Positions 7,716-17,201 of a DNA stretch of 36,283 nt are shown piece by piece. The stretch lies in the NCBI GenBank assembly GCA_004551865.1, contig SFPR01000027.1:1-36283 (forward strand), written 5' to 3'. Position 1 is the stretch's first letter; the number at the start of each line of letters is the position of its first letter. This stretch comes from Bacteroidales bacterium (GTDB lineage Bacteria; Bacteroidota; Bacteroidia; Bacteroidales; P3). A model generated the notes under the pieces. It had not been told where the DNA came from. It made no database searches and saw only the letters and a program-made list of their open reading frames with translations. The position numbers and the translations under genes were made by a program.

Positions 7716-9551
7716 TTATCTGTCTTTGATGCTCCAAAGGCTCATCGTACAACTTGAACAATCAAATTCCAAGCGGTAAGTGTGTTTGTTGTCCCTTAGA
7801 AATAGTCTGCCTTCAAAGCCTTTTGAGAGCTTGTCTCTTTTTAAGCACTGACCAATGTTGTATCTTATGCAGTTTTTTGACCTCATCAGCTCTGTTTCTT
7901 CCCTTGCAGGAGCAGTCTCCAAGGCTTTTTGTTCTACGCTTACTCCCATTGTGCGGTAGAACTCTTCGCTCAGAGAGTTGGAAATGTTCTCTCTGTAATC
8001 TGCCTTGTCGGTTATGTATTCCGAAGGCTTGTTCAGCTTTTGTGAATGGACGGCTGAGTTTTTTGAGAGCAGTTCTCTTTCCAATTTTTCGCAGCACCGG
8101 CGTCTCATTTCTGCAAGCACCGAATTGGGATAGAAGTATTTCTCTTGGCAATCGCAGACCAAGTCGGTCAGTTCAAACACCGTCGAACCCAATTTGCCGA
8201 TTTGGCGTTTGAGATTGTCGATATAGCCCTCTTGTTTGGAGCATATTTCGAGATTGAAGTCGGTTTTGACACTTGACTTTGTACCGTTTTCGGCTTCAAA
8301 GCTCAGTGTTCCTTTGCCAAGGTGGGCAATGATGCCTATCTTTCTTTTGTTTTCTTTTGAGCAAATGAGCTTTTCAAACTCGGTGTCTTTGTTTCGATAG
8401 AGCAATGTGCCTGCCGGAGGGTTTACTTTGCGACTCGGACGAATGCAACTGCCCGACACCTCATTGACCAAGAAGCCTTCCGGATTGTCGTTTCGGTCAA
8501 AGAACAAAATGCCGTCCGAAGGGTGCAGTTTTTCTTTGGTGTTTATTGTGATAGTTCCGTTTTTGCATTCGACCACTCTTCCGATTGCTTTTCCGATGCT
8601 TTTTGTGAAGGCGGGATCACCGGTTTTCTCTCCCTTGCCTTCAAGGTTAAAAATGGTAAATCCGCGATTGAAGCTTCTCGACACATCGGGAACAAAGTTC
8701 AGAATGCTCTTTCCGTATGAGGAACGTGAGTATTGTTTGTTCTTTGTGCAAAATTTGTCTATCAGAGAGCTGTAATATGCCGTTACATTGCTGACATAGC
8801 CTGCGTCTTTGAGCCTTCCCTCAATTTTGAAGCTGACAACGCCTGCTTCAATCAGCTCTTCAATCTTTGCAGAGGCGTTAAAGTCTTTTGTACTCAGCAG
8901 ACAGCTGTCCTTGATGAGCGTTTCGCCCTTGTCGTCGAGCAAATCGTAACGACTTCTGCACGATTGGCAACACTCGCCTCTGTTGGCACTCCGTCCGCTC
9001 TGGTAAAGGCTCAGATAACACCTTCCGCTGAAAGAGCAGCACAAAGCTCCGTGAACAAAAAACTCCAATTCCATATCGGGGCAAGCCTTGTGAATGTCTC
9101 TAATTTGCCCGATTGTCATTTCGCGAGCAAGAACCACTCTTTGAAATCCGAGCTTTTCAAACCATTTGACTTTCTCTTTGGTCGAGTTGTCTGCCTGAGT
9201 GGAGGCATGGAGCGTCATGTTGCATTCGTTCATTTGCACATACGCCATGTCTTGAACAATGATTGCATCAACCCCTGCGGCATATAAGTCCCTTACAGCT
9301 TCTCTTGCCTGCTCTATTTCCTCATCATATAATATGGTATTGAGAGTAACATAAACCTTTACGCCGAAAAGGTGTGCATAGCTTACCACCTGCCCAATGT
9401 CTTGCAAAGAATTACCTGCCAAAGCTCTTGCTCCGAATTTCTCAAAACCCATATAGATTGCATCGGCTCCCGCATTGATTGCCGCAAAAGCAACGTCTTT
9501 GTCTCTTGCAGGGGCGAGAAGCTCCAATTTTCTTGTGTTTGGAGAGTTCAT
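7716..9551 (-). CDS. U32 peptidase-family protein (RlhA/TrhP-type, probable RNA hydroxylation factor)
   Basis: About 611 residues. The N-terminal U32 domain is clear: LELLAPARD, GADAIYMG, HASTQ and the signature around HGALCC (167-172), SGRC (175-178) and GECCQSC (192-198). Its clustered cysteines match the Fe-S ligands proposed for the family. The C-terminus has the Bacteroidetes-specific pattern MRSKNCIRYNIGQC...LEFDCSSC, a likely second cysteine site. Named a peptidase historically, E. coli relatives (RlhA, TrhP) act in hydroxylation of 23S rRNA or tRNA; the job here is inferred. I start at 9551 because the upstream gene stops at 9556; the longer start (9569) would overlap it. It is last in a run pdxJ - transporter - U32. 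Confidence 0.85.
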   Translation of the reverse strand: MNSPNTRKLELLAPARDKDVAFAAINAGADAIYMGFEKFGARALAGNSLQDIGQVVSYAHLFGVKVYVTLNTILYDEEIEQAREAVRDLYAAGVDAIIVQDMAYVQMNECNMTLHASTQADNSTKEKVKWFEKLGFQRVVLAREMTIGQIRDIHKACPDMELEFFVHGALCCSFSGRCYLSLYQSGRSANRGECCQSCRSRYDLLDDKGETLIKDSCLLSTKDFNASAKIEELIEAGVVSFKIEGRLKDAGYVSNVTAYYSSLIDKFCTKNKQYSRSSYGKSILNFVPDVSRSFNRGFTIFNLEGKGEKTGDPAFTKSIGKAIGRVVECKNGTITINTKEKLHPSDGILFFDRNDNPEGFLVNEVSGSCIRPSRKVNPPAGTLLYRNKDTEFEKLICSKENKRKIGIIAHLGKGTLSFEAENGTKSSVKTDFNLEICSKQEGYIDNLKRQIGKLGSTVFELTDLVCDCQEKYFYPNSVLAEMRRRCCEKLERELLSKNSAVHSQKLNKPSEYITDKADYRENISNSLSEEFYRTMGVSVEQKALETAPAREETELMRSKNCIRYNIGQCLKRDKLSKGFEGRLFLRDNKHTYRLEFDCSSCTMSLWSIKDR

Positions 9552-9555
9552 CAGC

Positions 9556-11220
9556 CTAAGACAATGCAATTATCATTAGCACCTGTGCCGACAACACTCT
9601 GAGAAACATTGTCAAAGGATAGACCGAAGCGTATGCAACCGAAGGAGCATCATTTGGAGACTGCTCATTGGCAAAAGCAAGTGCAGGAGGGTCGGTCGTG
9701 CTACCTGCCAAAAGTCCGCAAAGAGTGAAGTAATCCATTTTCATCTTCATTCTCGCAAAAAGACCCACCAAAAGCAGAGGCACAATGGTGATTAGAAGTC
9801 CGTAAACTATCCAGACATATCCGCCGGAGGCTATGGAAGAGAAGAAATTTTCTCCTGCCGACAAACCCACTGCCGCAAGGAAAAGCGAAATACCTATTTC
9901 CCGTACCATCATATTGGCAGAGGTTGTGGTAAAAGTAACTATTTTGTAATAAGGACCAAATCTTCCCATAAGGATTGCCACAATCAGCGGACCGCCTGCA
10001 AGTCCGAGCTTCACACTCTGAGGCAAGAACGGAAACGCAATGGGAACAGAACCCAAAACAATTCCCAAGACAATCCCCAAAAATATGGGAATGAGGTTGG
10101 GAGAGTTCAATCTCTTCATCGAATTGCCCAACATGGAGGTAACTTTCTCCACATTGCTCTCTTCTCCGACCAAAGTAACTCGGTCGCCTGTTTGAAGTAT
10201 CAAATCTTTTTCGGCAATCAAGTCGATACCATTTCGATTTATTCTTGTGATTGTTACTTTGTACATCGTCCTTATGTTGAGAGAGCCTATCTTTTTGCCG
10301 TTCAGTTCCGATTTTGTAACGACTGCACGCCTTGTAACAAGAGTGTGATTTGGCGTTTCCCAATCTTGTTCGCCCATTTGCACCTTCTTGCCGAGCAGAA
10401 TGCACACAGCTTCTTCGTTATCCTTGTTTGTAACCAATCGTATGGTGTCTCCTTGTTGCAAAACAGTATTGTCGTTTGCCACCTCCACACTTCCGTCGGC
10501 GTGTTTGACCCTTGAAACCACCACCATGGTCTTGAAATTTCTCGTTATTTCGGATAGATGCTTTCCCACAACGCCTTGGTTCTCTATAAGGACGTTAAAT
10601 TTTGCCATTTGGTTGTTTGCTTGTTCCTGCTCTTGCTTTGAGGTTTCGTTTTCGGGCTTTATTTTGCAGATTACTTTGATAAGATATGGCACAAGTATGA
10701 TTCCCAACACTCCCAAGGGGTAAGCAACCGCATAAGCCGAAGCAATGTTATTCTCGCTTTCCAATCCGGAGTCGGCAAAGGTCTGTTCGGCAGCTCCGAG
10801 AGCAGGAGTGTTGGTAACAGCTCCCGACATCACGCCCACCATTGTGCTTAAATCCTCATTTGTTGCAAGATGTATGATATATGTAACCCCAACCGACAAA
10901 ACAACTGCCGCAACTGCCAAAAGATTGAGCCTCAATCCGCCTTGTTTGAGGGAAGAGAAAAATCCCGGACCAAGTTGCAGACCAATAGAATAGACAAAGA
11001 GTATCAATCCGAAGTCTTTTACAAAACTCGAAATGAGGGGATTGATTTCCAAACCGAAATGTCCGAGAACTATTCCGACAAACAAAATCCATGTTATTCC
11101 CAAGCTGATGCCGAATATTTTGACTTTGCCGAGAATGATGCCCACCGTGATTGTGAAAGCGACCAAAATGATTGACGAAGCAACAGATGTGCCGAAAACT
11201 AAATCATACAACCAACTCAT
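9556..11220 (-). CDS. AspT/YidE/YbjL-family transporter with two RCK_C domains
   Basis: The 554-residue membrane protein has two halves of about five or six hydrophobic helices each (roughly 10-180 and 375-550). The duplicated antiporter motif is visible as VMSGAVTNTPALGAAEQ near 128-145 and LLAGSTTDPPALAFA near the end. Between them lie two cytosolic RCK_C (TrkA_C-like) domains: VLIENQGVVGKHLSEI... and GKKIGSLNIRTMYKVTI..., each ending in a 'GDxxxLVG/VT' strand. The family includes the aspartate-alanine antiporter AspT, but most members, like this one, have no known substrate. It sits 41 bp after pdxJ and 4 bp before the U32 gene, so it is probably in their operon. Confidence 0.88.
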   Translation of the reverse strand: MSWLYDLVFGTSVASSIILVAFTITVGIILGKVKIFGISLGITWILFVGIVLGHFGLEINPLISSFVKDFGLILFVYSIGLQLGPGFFSSLKQGGLRLNLLAVAAVVLSVGVTYIIHLATNEDLSTMVGVMSGAVTNTPALGAAEQTFADSGLESENNIASAYAVAYPLGVLGIILVPYLIKVICKIKPENETSKQEQEQANNQMAKFNVLIENQGVVGKHLSEITRNFKTMVVVSRVKHADGSVEVANDNTVLQQGDTIRLVTNKDNEEAVCILLGKKVQMGEQDWETPNHTLVTRRAVVTKSELNGKKIGSLNIRTMYKVTITRINRNGIDLIAEKDLILQTGDRVTLVGEESNVEKVTSMLGNSMKRLNSPNLIPIFLGIVLGIVLGSVPIAFPFLPQSVKLGLAGGPLIVAILMGRFGPYYKIVTFTTTSANMMVREIGISLFLAAVGLSAGENFFSSIASGGYVWIVYGLLITIVPLLLVGLFARMKMKMDYFTLCGLLAGSTTDPPALAFANEQSPNDAPSVAYASVYPLTMFLRVLSAQVLMIIALS

Positions 11221-11261
11221 AAGACTTGCAATAAAGAAATTAGAACAAAATTATCGGAAAA

Positions 11262-11972
11262 TCACAACAGCAATCGCTTGTACATCTGTATTGTGTTTTC
11301 CATTCCGAAATAAAGAGCATCGCTAATCAAAGCATGACCTATCGACACTTCTTGAAGATTGGGTATCATGCTGTTGAAGTATTGCAGATTTTCGAGGCTC
11401 AAATCGTGTCCTGCATTCAGCCCCAAGCCGACTTCTTCGGCTTTTCGAGCTGCCACAACGAACTTTTCTATTGCTTTTTCTCTGTTTTGGGCATAGTTTG
11501 CTGCATAACTCTCGGTGTAAAGCTCCACTCTGTCGGCTCCGCAACGCTTTGCACCCTCAACCATTCGGCAATCTGCCTCCACAAAGACCGATACACGACA
11601 CACAGGCTTCAATTCGGCAATGATTTTCTTCAATTCGTCTTCTCTTGCAACCGTGTCCCAGCCTGCATTTGAGGTGAGAACATCGGGAGCATCGGGAACA
11701 AGAGTAACCTGTGCAGGTTTGATTTCTTTGATAAGGGAAATAAAGTTGCTGCAAGGGAAACCCTCAATGTTGAACTCTGTTGTCAGCACACCTTTGAGGT
11801 CTCTCACATCTTTATATCTTATATGTCTTTGGTCGGGACGCGGGTGTACGGTTATGCCTTCTGCACCAAATTTTTCACAATCCACAGCCATTTTAATCAC
11901 ATCGGGAACGTTGCCTCCGCGAGCGTTTCTTATTGTAGCTATCTTGTTGATATTAACGCTTAATCTTGTCAT
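11262..11972 (-). CDS. pdxJ: Pyridoxine 5'-phosphate synthase
   Basis: The 236-residue protein condenses 1-deoxy-D-xylulose-5-phosphate with 3-amino-2-oxopropyl phosphate to make pyridoxine phosphate (DXP-dependent vitamin B6 pathway). It starts with the typical LSVNINKIATIRNARGG and has the conserved GITVHPRPDQRHI, FNIEGFP, VTLVPD, VSVFVEAD, ELYTE and GLNAGHDL segments. I use ATG 11972, since the open frame continues 29 codons upstream without family similarity. First gene of a likely three-gene operon with the AspT-like transporter and the U32 gene. Confidence 0.95.
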   Translation of the reverse strand: MTRLSVNINKIATIRNARGGNVPDVIKMAVDCEKFGAEGITVHPRPDQRHIRYKDVRDLKGVLTTEFNIEGFPCSNFISLIKEIKPAQVTLVPDAPDVLTSNAGWDTVAREDELKKIIAELKPVCRVSVFVEADCRMVEGAKRCGADRVELYTESYAANYAQNREKAIEKFVVAARKAEEVGLGLNAGHDLSLENLQYFNSMIPNLQEVSIGHALISDALYFGMENTIQMYKRLLL

Positions 11973-12017
11973 TATTTTCAATATGTCTTTGTCCTGAAAA
12001 TTAGAATTTACAGCTTG

Positions 12018-12025
12018 CAAAATTA
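12018..12025 (-). promoter_or_regulatory. Possible -7 box for the pdxJ operon
   Basis: On the minus strand this reads TAATTTTG, matching TAnnTTTG, 46 bp before the pdxJ start. I found no well-spaced -33 TTTG, so it is a weak call. Confidence 0.35.
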
Positions 12026-12099
12026 CAACCAAAATCCCTATTGCACAAGTGCCAAACACATTTTCACCAATAAGGTTTTGTCTTGTCGAAATAAAAAAT

Positions 12100-12149
12100 G
12101 AAAAAAGTTACGTCTCTTTATGCCTGTTTCCAAACAAAGAGACGTAACT
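12100..12149 (-). terminator. Hairpin terminator after the small lipoprotein gene
   Basis: A perfect 14-bp inverted repeat (AGTTACGTCTCTTT at 12106-12119 and its complement at 12136-12149) with a 16-nt loop is followed on the minus strand by TTTTTTCATTTTTT. It lies 29 bp beyond the TAA at 12178-12180, which is the stop of the frame I believe was the original one of the preceding gene. Confidence 0.8.
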
Positions 12150-12185
12150 CCTCTGTCTTAATCCGAATAAGTATTGCTTACTTTT

Positions 12186-12608
12186 TCAGAGTGTCCAACT
12201 CCTCTTGTGTGAGATTGTTGCCGTCTGCCAATATCTTTGTTGCAAGTTCTTTTGACCATTTGAACTTTGATATTGCTTCTTGTTGCCATAAAGAATGTGC
12301 ATTTTGCCGTCAAGAGTTTTGATAAGCGTTTCCCAATGTTGTAACTCTTCTTGAGACCATTCCAACGACATTATCTGTTTGAATCTCTCCATGCAAAGAG
12401 AATTGAAGCACTCTTCAGACATTTCGCTTATTGCTTTCATGTCTTCATTTTTGCTCATTTTGCTTATCTCTTCAAGAGATTTACATTCGGAATCACTTTT
12501 TGACGAACATGCTAAAGGGATAAATGCCACAGACGCAAGTATCATCATCTTAAATAACTTGTTTGTTTTCAATGACGAAATCACGAAAATTTGATGCTGT
12601 GTTTTCAT
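12186..12608 (-). CDS. Small predicted lipoprotein with a probable frameshift near its 3' end
   Basis: The 140-residue frame has a lipoprotein signal in residues 20-34 (MMILASVAFIPLAC, lipidated C34) followed by SSKSDSE, then a helical Glu/Lys/Met-rich region (ISKMSKNEDMKAISEM, RFKQIMSLEWSQEELQHW). Function is unknown. From about position 12302 the frame turns atypical (HILYGNKKQYQ...), while the -1 frame reads a convincing helical tail (QQEAISKFKWSKELATKILA, then NNLTQEELDTLKK) and ends at TAA 12178-12180, right before the terminator. A one-base loss in the A-run of GGCAAAATGC would explain this. It may be a real mutation, a sequencing error or, less likely, programmed frameshifting. The start could also be at residue 21 or 22. 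Confidence 0.6.
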   Translation of the reverse strand: MKTQHQIFVISSLKTNKLFKMMILASVAFIPLACSSKSDSECKSLEEISKMSKNEDMKAISEMSEECFNSLCMERFKQIMSLEWSQEELQHWETLIKTLDGKMHILYGNKKQYQSSNGQKNLQQRYWQTATISHKRSWTL

Positions 12609-12810
12609 ATTACTTGGTATTTAATTAAAATTACGGTGGTAAAGGTACGATTTTTTTCAAATATAGCAAATAACAAATAGGAAAAATCAAAATTTTTTAT
12701 TCGGACATCTGATTTTTTTGTAGTTTGAGTAGCGGATAAACAAATTGAATTCATGATTGTAAATCTTTGATTAGCAGTCTAAAACACTGATTTTCTATTT
12801 GATAAAAACG

Positions 12811-12886
12811 AAACGGCGATTTGTTGAAATAAAACAGCGATTTGTTTGAGCGAAACGCCGTTTTGGAAAAATGAAACGCTGTTTTG
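12811..12886. repeat. 21-bp-periodic palindrome array A (ileS upstream region)
   Basis: Four units are centred at 12816 (AAACGGCGATT), 12837 (AAACAGCGATT), 12858 (AAACGCCGTTT) and 12879 (AAACGCTGTTT): spacings of exactly 21, 21 and 21 bp. A degenerate copy (AAACGGCTTTT, centre 12917) lies just before the ileS -7 box, off the 21-bp grid. The 370-bp gap 12609-12978 otherwise holds AT-rich sequence in which I see nothing except the ileS promoter. Confidence 0.8.
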
Positions 12887-12927
12887 ATTTTTGCCCTTTG
12901 AAATTTCAGTAAAACGGCTTTTTTTTA

Positions 12928-12935
12928 TACTTTTG
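12928..12935 (+). promoter_or_regulatory. ileS: -7 box of the ileS promoter
   Basis: TACTTTTG matches TAnnTTTG and lies 43 bp before the ileS ATG. No good -33 TTTG was found at 19-22 bp; the degenerate palindrome AAACGGCTTTT lies just upstream instead. Confidence 0.5.
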
Positions 12936-12978
12936 CAAGTTGGTTTATTAACTATCGAAAATTCAATAATATCACAAT

Positions 12979-15900
12979 ATGAGCAATAAGTACAGAGAGT
13001 ATAAGCAGCTTGACTTGACGCGTATTGGCAGTGAGGTACTCGAAAAATGGCAAAAAGAAGACACATTCAGACAGACATTGAAACTAAGGGAGGGTTCAAA
13101 ACCTTTTATCTTCTTTGAAGGACCGCCTTCTGCAAACGGACAACCGGGTATTCACCATGTCATGGCACGAACTATCAAAGATATTTTTTGCAGATACAAA
13201 TCCCAAAAAGGATATTACGTTTCCAGAAAAGCAGGTTGGGACACCCACGGACTGCCTGTTGAACTCGGAGTAGAGAAAAAGCTCGGCATAACAAAGGAAG
13301 ACATAGGCAGCAAAATATCTGTTGATGATTACAACGCCGAGTGCAGAAGCGAGGTGATGAAGTACAAAGATATGTGGGACAAACTGACAACTCAGATGGG
13401 TTACTGGGTCGATTTGGACAATCCTTACATCACTTTCAAAAACGAATATATCGAAACACTATGGTATTTGCTCGGACAGCTGTACCAAAAGGGTTACTTG
13501 TATAAAGGATATACCATACAACCATTCTCGCCTGCCGCAGGTACGGGATTGAGTTCCCACGAACTCAATATGCCTGGCTGTTACAGAGACGTGAAAGACA
13601 CAACCGCCGTTGTTCAATTCTCGATGAAAGAGCAGCAAAAGCTCAAAGAGCAATTTAACATCAAGGCAGAAGAGCATATTTACTTCATTGCATGGACCAC
13701 AACGCCTTGGACACTGCCTTCAAACACAGCTTTGGCTGTCGGACCCGGCATAGATTATGTTTTTGTCCGCACTTTCAACCCCTATTCGGGCGAATTGGAA
13801 ATCGTAGTTATGGCAAAAGCCCGCATGAATGCTTATTGTCCCGAAAAGAATGCAGCTTTGGCATTTGCCGATTACAAAAAAGGCGACAAAGACATACCTT
13901 TTGAGGTGCTTGCAGAGTGCAAAGGAAAAGACCTTGTGGGATATTCTTACGAGCAGTTGATGAATTTTGTCTCTCCGATGGGCAATGCTTTCAAGGTAAT
14001 AGGCGGCGACTATGTTACAACCGAGGACGGAACGGGTATTGTCCACATTGCACCTACCTTTGGTGCAGATGACGACCGTGTGGCAAAGCAAGCAGGCATT
14101 GTTCCTTTGTTTGTGGTCGATAAGGCAGGCAAAAATCAGCCTATGGTGGACCGTCAGGGCAAGTTCTTCAAGATTGAGGACTTGGACGAGACGTTTGTGA
14201 AAAATTATGTGAACCAAGAGGCTTACAAAGAGTACGCCGGACGATTTGTAAAGAACGCTTACGATAATAAACTGACAGAAAAAGACCCTACATTGGACGT
14301 CGATTTGAGCGTATTGCTCAAACAGCAGGGCAAGGCGTTCAAGATCGAAAAGCACGTCCACAATTATCCTCATTGTTGGAGGACCGACAAGCCTATATTG
14401 TACTATCCGCTCGACAGTTGGTTCATTAAAACCACGGCAATCAAAGACCGATTGATAGAACTCAACAAGACAATAAATTGGAAGCCCGAAGCAACGGGAA
14501 GCGGACGCTTTGGCAACTGGTTGGAGAACCTTGTGGATTGGAATTTGAGCCGTTCGAGGTATTGGGGAACGCCGCTTCCGATTTGGAGAAGCGAAGAAGG
14601 AGATGAGGAAAAGTGCATCAGCTCGGTCGAAATGCTGTCAAGCGAAATCGAAAAGAGCATTGCAGCCGGCTTTATGAGCGAAAACCCATACAAAGACTTC
14701 AAAAACTATGATAGTTTCGACCTCCACCGACCTTATATCGACAATGTGATATTGGTAAGTGAAAGTGGCAAGAAAATGTTCCGCGAACCTGACTTGATTG
14801 ATGTTTGGTTTGACTCGGGTGCAATGCCGTATGCACAGGTACATTATCCGTTTGACTGTAACGATGAGCAGTTAAAGGCTTGTTTCCCTGCCGATTTTAT
14901 TGCCGAAGGTGTCGATCAAACTCGCGGTTGGTTCTTTACGCTGCACGCAATCGCCGCTTTGTGTTTCGACAGCGTTGCTTACAAGAACGTAGTCTCCAAC
15001 GGATTGGTGTTGGATAAGGCAGGCAACAAGATGTCCAAGCGTCTCGGTAATGCGGTGGACCCTTTCGAGGTACTGAATACCTATGGGGCAGACGCAACTC
15101 GCTGGTATATGATTACCAACACTCAGCCTTGGGAAAATCTTAAGTTCGATAAGGCAGGCATTGACGAGGTTCGCCGCAAGTTCTTCGGAACTTTGTACAA
15201 CACTTACTCGTTCTTTGCTCTCTATGCCAACATTGACGGATTTACTTACAAGGAAGCGGATATCGAAATGGCAAAACGTCCCGAAATAGACCGCTGGATA
15301 TTGTCCGAACTCAACACTTTGACAGACTATTGCGACAAGAGCTATTCGGAATATGAGCCTACAAAGGCAGGAAGAGCAATAGCCGATTTTGTAGATGGCT
15401 ATTTGAGTAATTGGTATGTGCGTTTGTGCCGAAGAAGATTTTGGAAAGGCGAATACACTTGCGACAAAATCTCGGCTTATCAGACGCTTTACACCTGCTT
15501 GGAGACGATTGCTCGTCTTGCAGCACCGATTGCTCCTTTCTTCTGCGAGAGATTGTTTGACGATTTGAACTCTGTGAGCGGACGATTTGCCTTTGGCAGC
15601 GTACATGCCGCCGATTTCCCTCAAAGCAACCCTGCTTTGGTCGATAAGGAGCTTGAAAACCGAATGCAGACCGCACAAAAGATTTGTTCTCTTGTGCTTT
15701 CGCTTCGCAAAAGGAACAACTTGAAGGTGCGTCAGCCGCTTTCGAGAATTATGATTCCGGCAAAGAATGCCCACCAACAGGCACAGATTGAAGCGGTAAA
15801 GGATTTAATTCTTTCGGAAGTGAATGTCAAGACGATAGACTTTCTTTCCAAAGAGAACAATGTGCTTGTCAAGAGCATAAAAGCCAACTTCAAGACATTG

Positions 15901-16395
15901 GGTCCAAAGTTTGGGGCAAAGATGAAAGCGATTGCTGCGGCTATTGCCTCATTCTCTCAGGAGGATATTGCAACTATCGAATGTGAGGGAAGATTTAATT
16001 TGACAATAGGGCAGGAGAGTGTAGAGATTGCTCTTTCTGATGTGGAAATCATTACTCAGGACATTCCGGGCTGGGTTGTTGCCAACGAAGATGACCTTAC
16101 CGTTGCATTGGATACAACGATTACCGAAAGCCTTCGCTTGGAAGGAATTTCGCGAGAGCTTGTCAATCGTATTCAAAACATCAGAAAGGAACAAGGATTT
16201 GACGTTACCGACAACATAATTGTCGAGATAGAAAAGCAAGAGATGCTTTGCGAGGCGGCAGAGGCTTTCAGAGATTATATTTGCAGCGAGACGCTAACTC
16301 AAAAGCTAATCTTCTCCGACAAGGTTGCCTGTCCGCTTCAAACAATCGACGTTATAGAAGGTACGGAGCTTGCAATCAGAATAACCAAAGCATAA
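12979..16395 (+). CDS. ileS: Isoleucyl-tRNA synthetase
   Basis: The 1138-residue class I synthetase charges tRNA-Ile with isoleucine and edits mischarged valine. The HIGH-type motif is GIHH at 57-60 within GPPSANGQPGIHHVMART, and KMSKR is at 684-688. The editing domain is present (WTTTPWTLPSNTALAVGP, then GTGIVHIAPTFGADDDRVA), as is the anticodon-binding region (FVDGYLSNWYVRLCRRRFW). The length and 'GADDDRVAKQ' style match the long bacterial/eukaryote-like IleRS found in Bacteroidetes. lipB follows after 3 bp, so they are co-transcribed. Confidence 0.97.
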   Translation: MSNKYREYKQLDLTRIGSEVLEKWQKEDTFRQTLKLREGSKPFIFFEGPPSANGQPGIHHVMARTIKDIFCRYKSQKGYYVSRKAGWDTHGLPVELGVEKKLGITKEDIGSKISVDDYNAECRSEVMKYKDMWDKLTTQMGYWVDLDNPYITFKNEYIETLWYLLGQLYQKGYLYKGYTIQPFSPAAGTGLSSHELNMPGCYRDVKDTTAVVQFSMKEQQKLKEQFNIKAEEHIYFIAWTTTPWTLPSNTALAVGPGIDYVFVRTFNPYSGELEIVVMAKARMNAYCPEKNAALAFADYKKGDKDIPFEVLAECKGKDLVGYSYEQLMNFVSPMGNAFKVIGGDYVTTEDGTGIVHIAPTFGADDDRVAKQAGIVPLFVVDKAGKNQPMVDRQGKFFKIEDLDETFVKNYVNQEAYKEYAGRFVKNAYDNKLTEKDPTLDVDLSVLLKQQGKAFKIEKHVHNYPHCWRTDKPILYYPLDSWFIKTTAIKDRLIELNKTINWKPEATGSGRFGNWLENLVDWNLSRSRYWGTPLPIWRSEEGDEEKCISSVEMLSSEIEKSIAAGFMSENPYKDFKNYDSFDLHRPYIDNVILVSESGKKMFREPDLIDVWFDSGAMPYAQVHYPFDCNDEQLKACFPADFIAEGVDQTRGWFFTLHAIAALCFDSVAYKNVVSNGLVLDKAGNKMSKRLGNAVDPFEVLNTYGADATRWYMITNTQPWENLKFDKAGIDEVRRKFFGTLYNTYSFFALYANIDGFTYKEADIEMAKRPEIDRWILSELNTLTDYCDKSYSEYEPTKAGRAIADFVDGYLSNWYVRLCRRRFWKGEYTCDKISAYQTLYTCLETIARLAAPIAPFFCERLFDDLNSVSGRFAFGSVHAADFPQSNPALVDKELENRMQTAQKICSLVLSLRKRNNLKVRQPLSRIMIPAKNAHQQAQIEAVKDLILSEVNVKTIDFLSKENNVLVKSIKANFKTLGPKFGAKMKAIAAAIASFSQEDIATIECEGRFNLTIGQESVEIALSDVEIITQDIPGWVVANEDDLTVALDTTITESLRLEGISRELVNRIQNIRKEQGFDVTDNIIVEIEKQEMLCEAAEAFRDYICSETLTQKLIFSDKVACPLQTIDVIEGTELAIRITKA

Positions 16396-16398
16396 ACG

Positions 16399-17061
16399 AT
16401 GCAGCTGAATTTTGAAGATTGGGGACTTGTTCCCTACGATGTTGCTCTGAGAAAGCAAGAAGATTTGTTCAATCGCAAGGTGGAGCAGAAATTGCTTTCT
16501 CAGGGTGAAATATCGGAGGACTTTATCGTCTGTACTCACCCTCATGTCTATACTCTGGGCAAGCATGGCAAGGCTTCAAACCTGCTTGCAAACGACGATT
16601 TCCTCAAAAAGATTGGGGCTTCGTTCTATCACATCAACCGAGGTGGCGATATTACTTACCATGGTCCGGGACAAATTGTCGGATACCCGAGTTTGGATAT
16701 AGATAGTCTGAATTTGACCTTGCGAACCTACATTGAGAGCATAGAAGAGAGCGTTATACGTCTGATGGACGACTATAATATTAAATGTGAACGGCTCAAG
16801 GGTGCAACGGGAGTGTGGATTGATGCTCACACAAGCCATGCACGCAAGATATGTGCAATAGGTGTCAAAGCCTCTCGGGGAATTACCATGCACGGATTTG
16901 CTCTTAATGTCAATACCGACCTGACTTACTTCAACTACATCAACCCTTGCGGATTTACAGACAAGGGAGCGACAAGCATGAAGCAGGAATTGGGACGGGA
17001 ATTTGACACCTCAATAGTTGCAAAGCAGCTTTTTGACAAGTTTGTTTCAATTATATCTTAG
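16399..17061 (+). CDS. lipB: Lipoyl(octanoyl) transferase
   Basis: The 220-residue enzyme moves an octanoyl group from acyl carrier protein to lipoyl domains, the first step of endogenous lipoate synthesis. RGGDITYHGPGQIVGYP is at 81-97. The catalytic pair is visible as K157 in ICAIGVKASRGITMHG and C184 in NYINPCG. The length is normal. It starts 3 bp after the ileS stop. lipA is not in the window. Confidence 0.95.
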   Translation: MQLNFEDWGLVPYDVALRKQEDLFNRKVEQKLLSQGEISEDFIVCTHPHVYTLGKHGKASNLLANDDFLKKIGASFYHINRGGDITYHGPGQIVGYPSLDIDSLNLTLRTYIESIEESVIRLMDDYNIKCERLKGATGVWIDAHTSHARKICAIGVKASRGITMHGFALNVNTDLTYFNYINPCGFTDKGATSMKQELGREFDTSIVAKQLFDKFVSIIS

Positions 17062-17063
17062 CA

Positions 17064-17096
17064 AAACGGCGTTTCGCTTTGACCAAAACGCCGTTC
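17064..17096. repeat. Palindrome array B (two units, between lipB and tRNA-Cys)
   Basis: AAACGGCGTTT centred at 17069 and AAACGCCGTTC centred at 17091, 22 bp apart. The first unit begins 2 bp after the lipB stop. The tRNA promoter starts 58 bp further on. Confidence 0.7.
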
Positions 17097-17153
17097 TAAT
17101 CGGTTGATAATCTGCATTCGGAAAAATAAATTGACAAAAAGCTCTCTCAAAAC

Positions 17154-17184
17154 TTTGCCAATCGGCAAAAAAGTCGTATCTTTG
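17154..17184 (+). promoter_or_regulatory. tRNA-Cys promoter (Bacteroidetes type)
   Basis: TTTG at 17154-17157, a 19-bp spacer and TATCTTTG at 17177-17184 match the Bacteroidetes consensus exactly. The tRNA begins 17 bp after the -7 box. This is the cleanest promoter in the window and helps identify the phylum. Confidence 0.85.
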
Positions 17185-17201
17185 CACACGCAAAAAGACA
17201 A

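Noticed and set aside
12779..13066. Minus-strand 95-codon frame with QNGVSLK-type heptads
   Set aside because: Array A read on the reverse strand, and it overlaps the start of ileS on the other strand.
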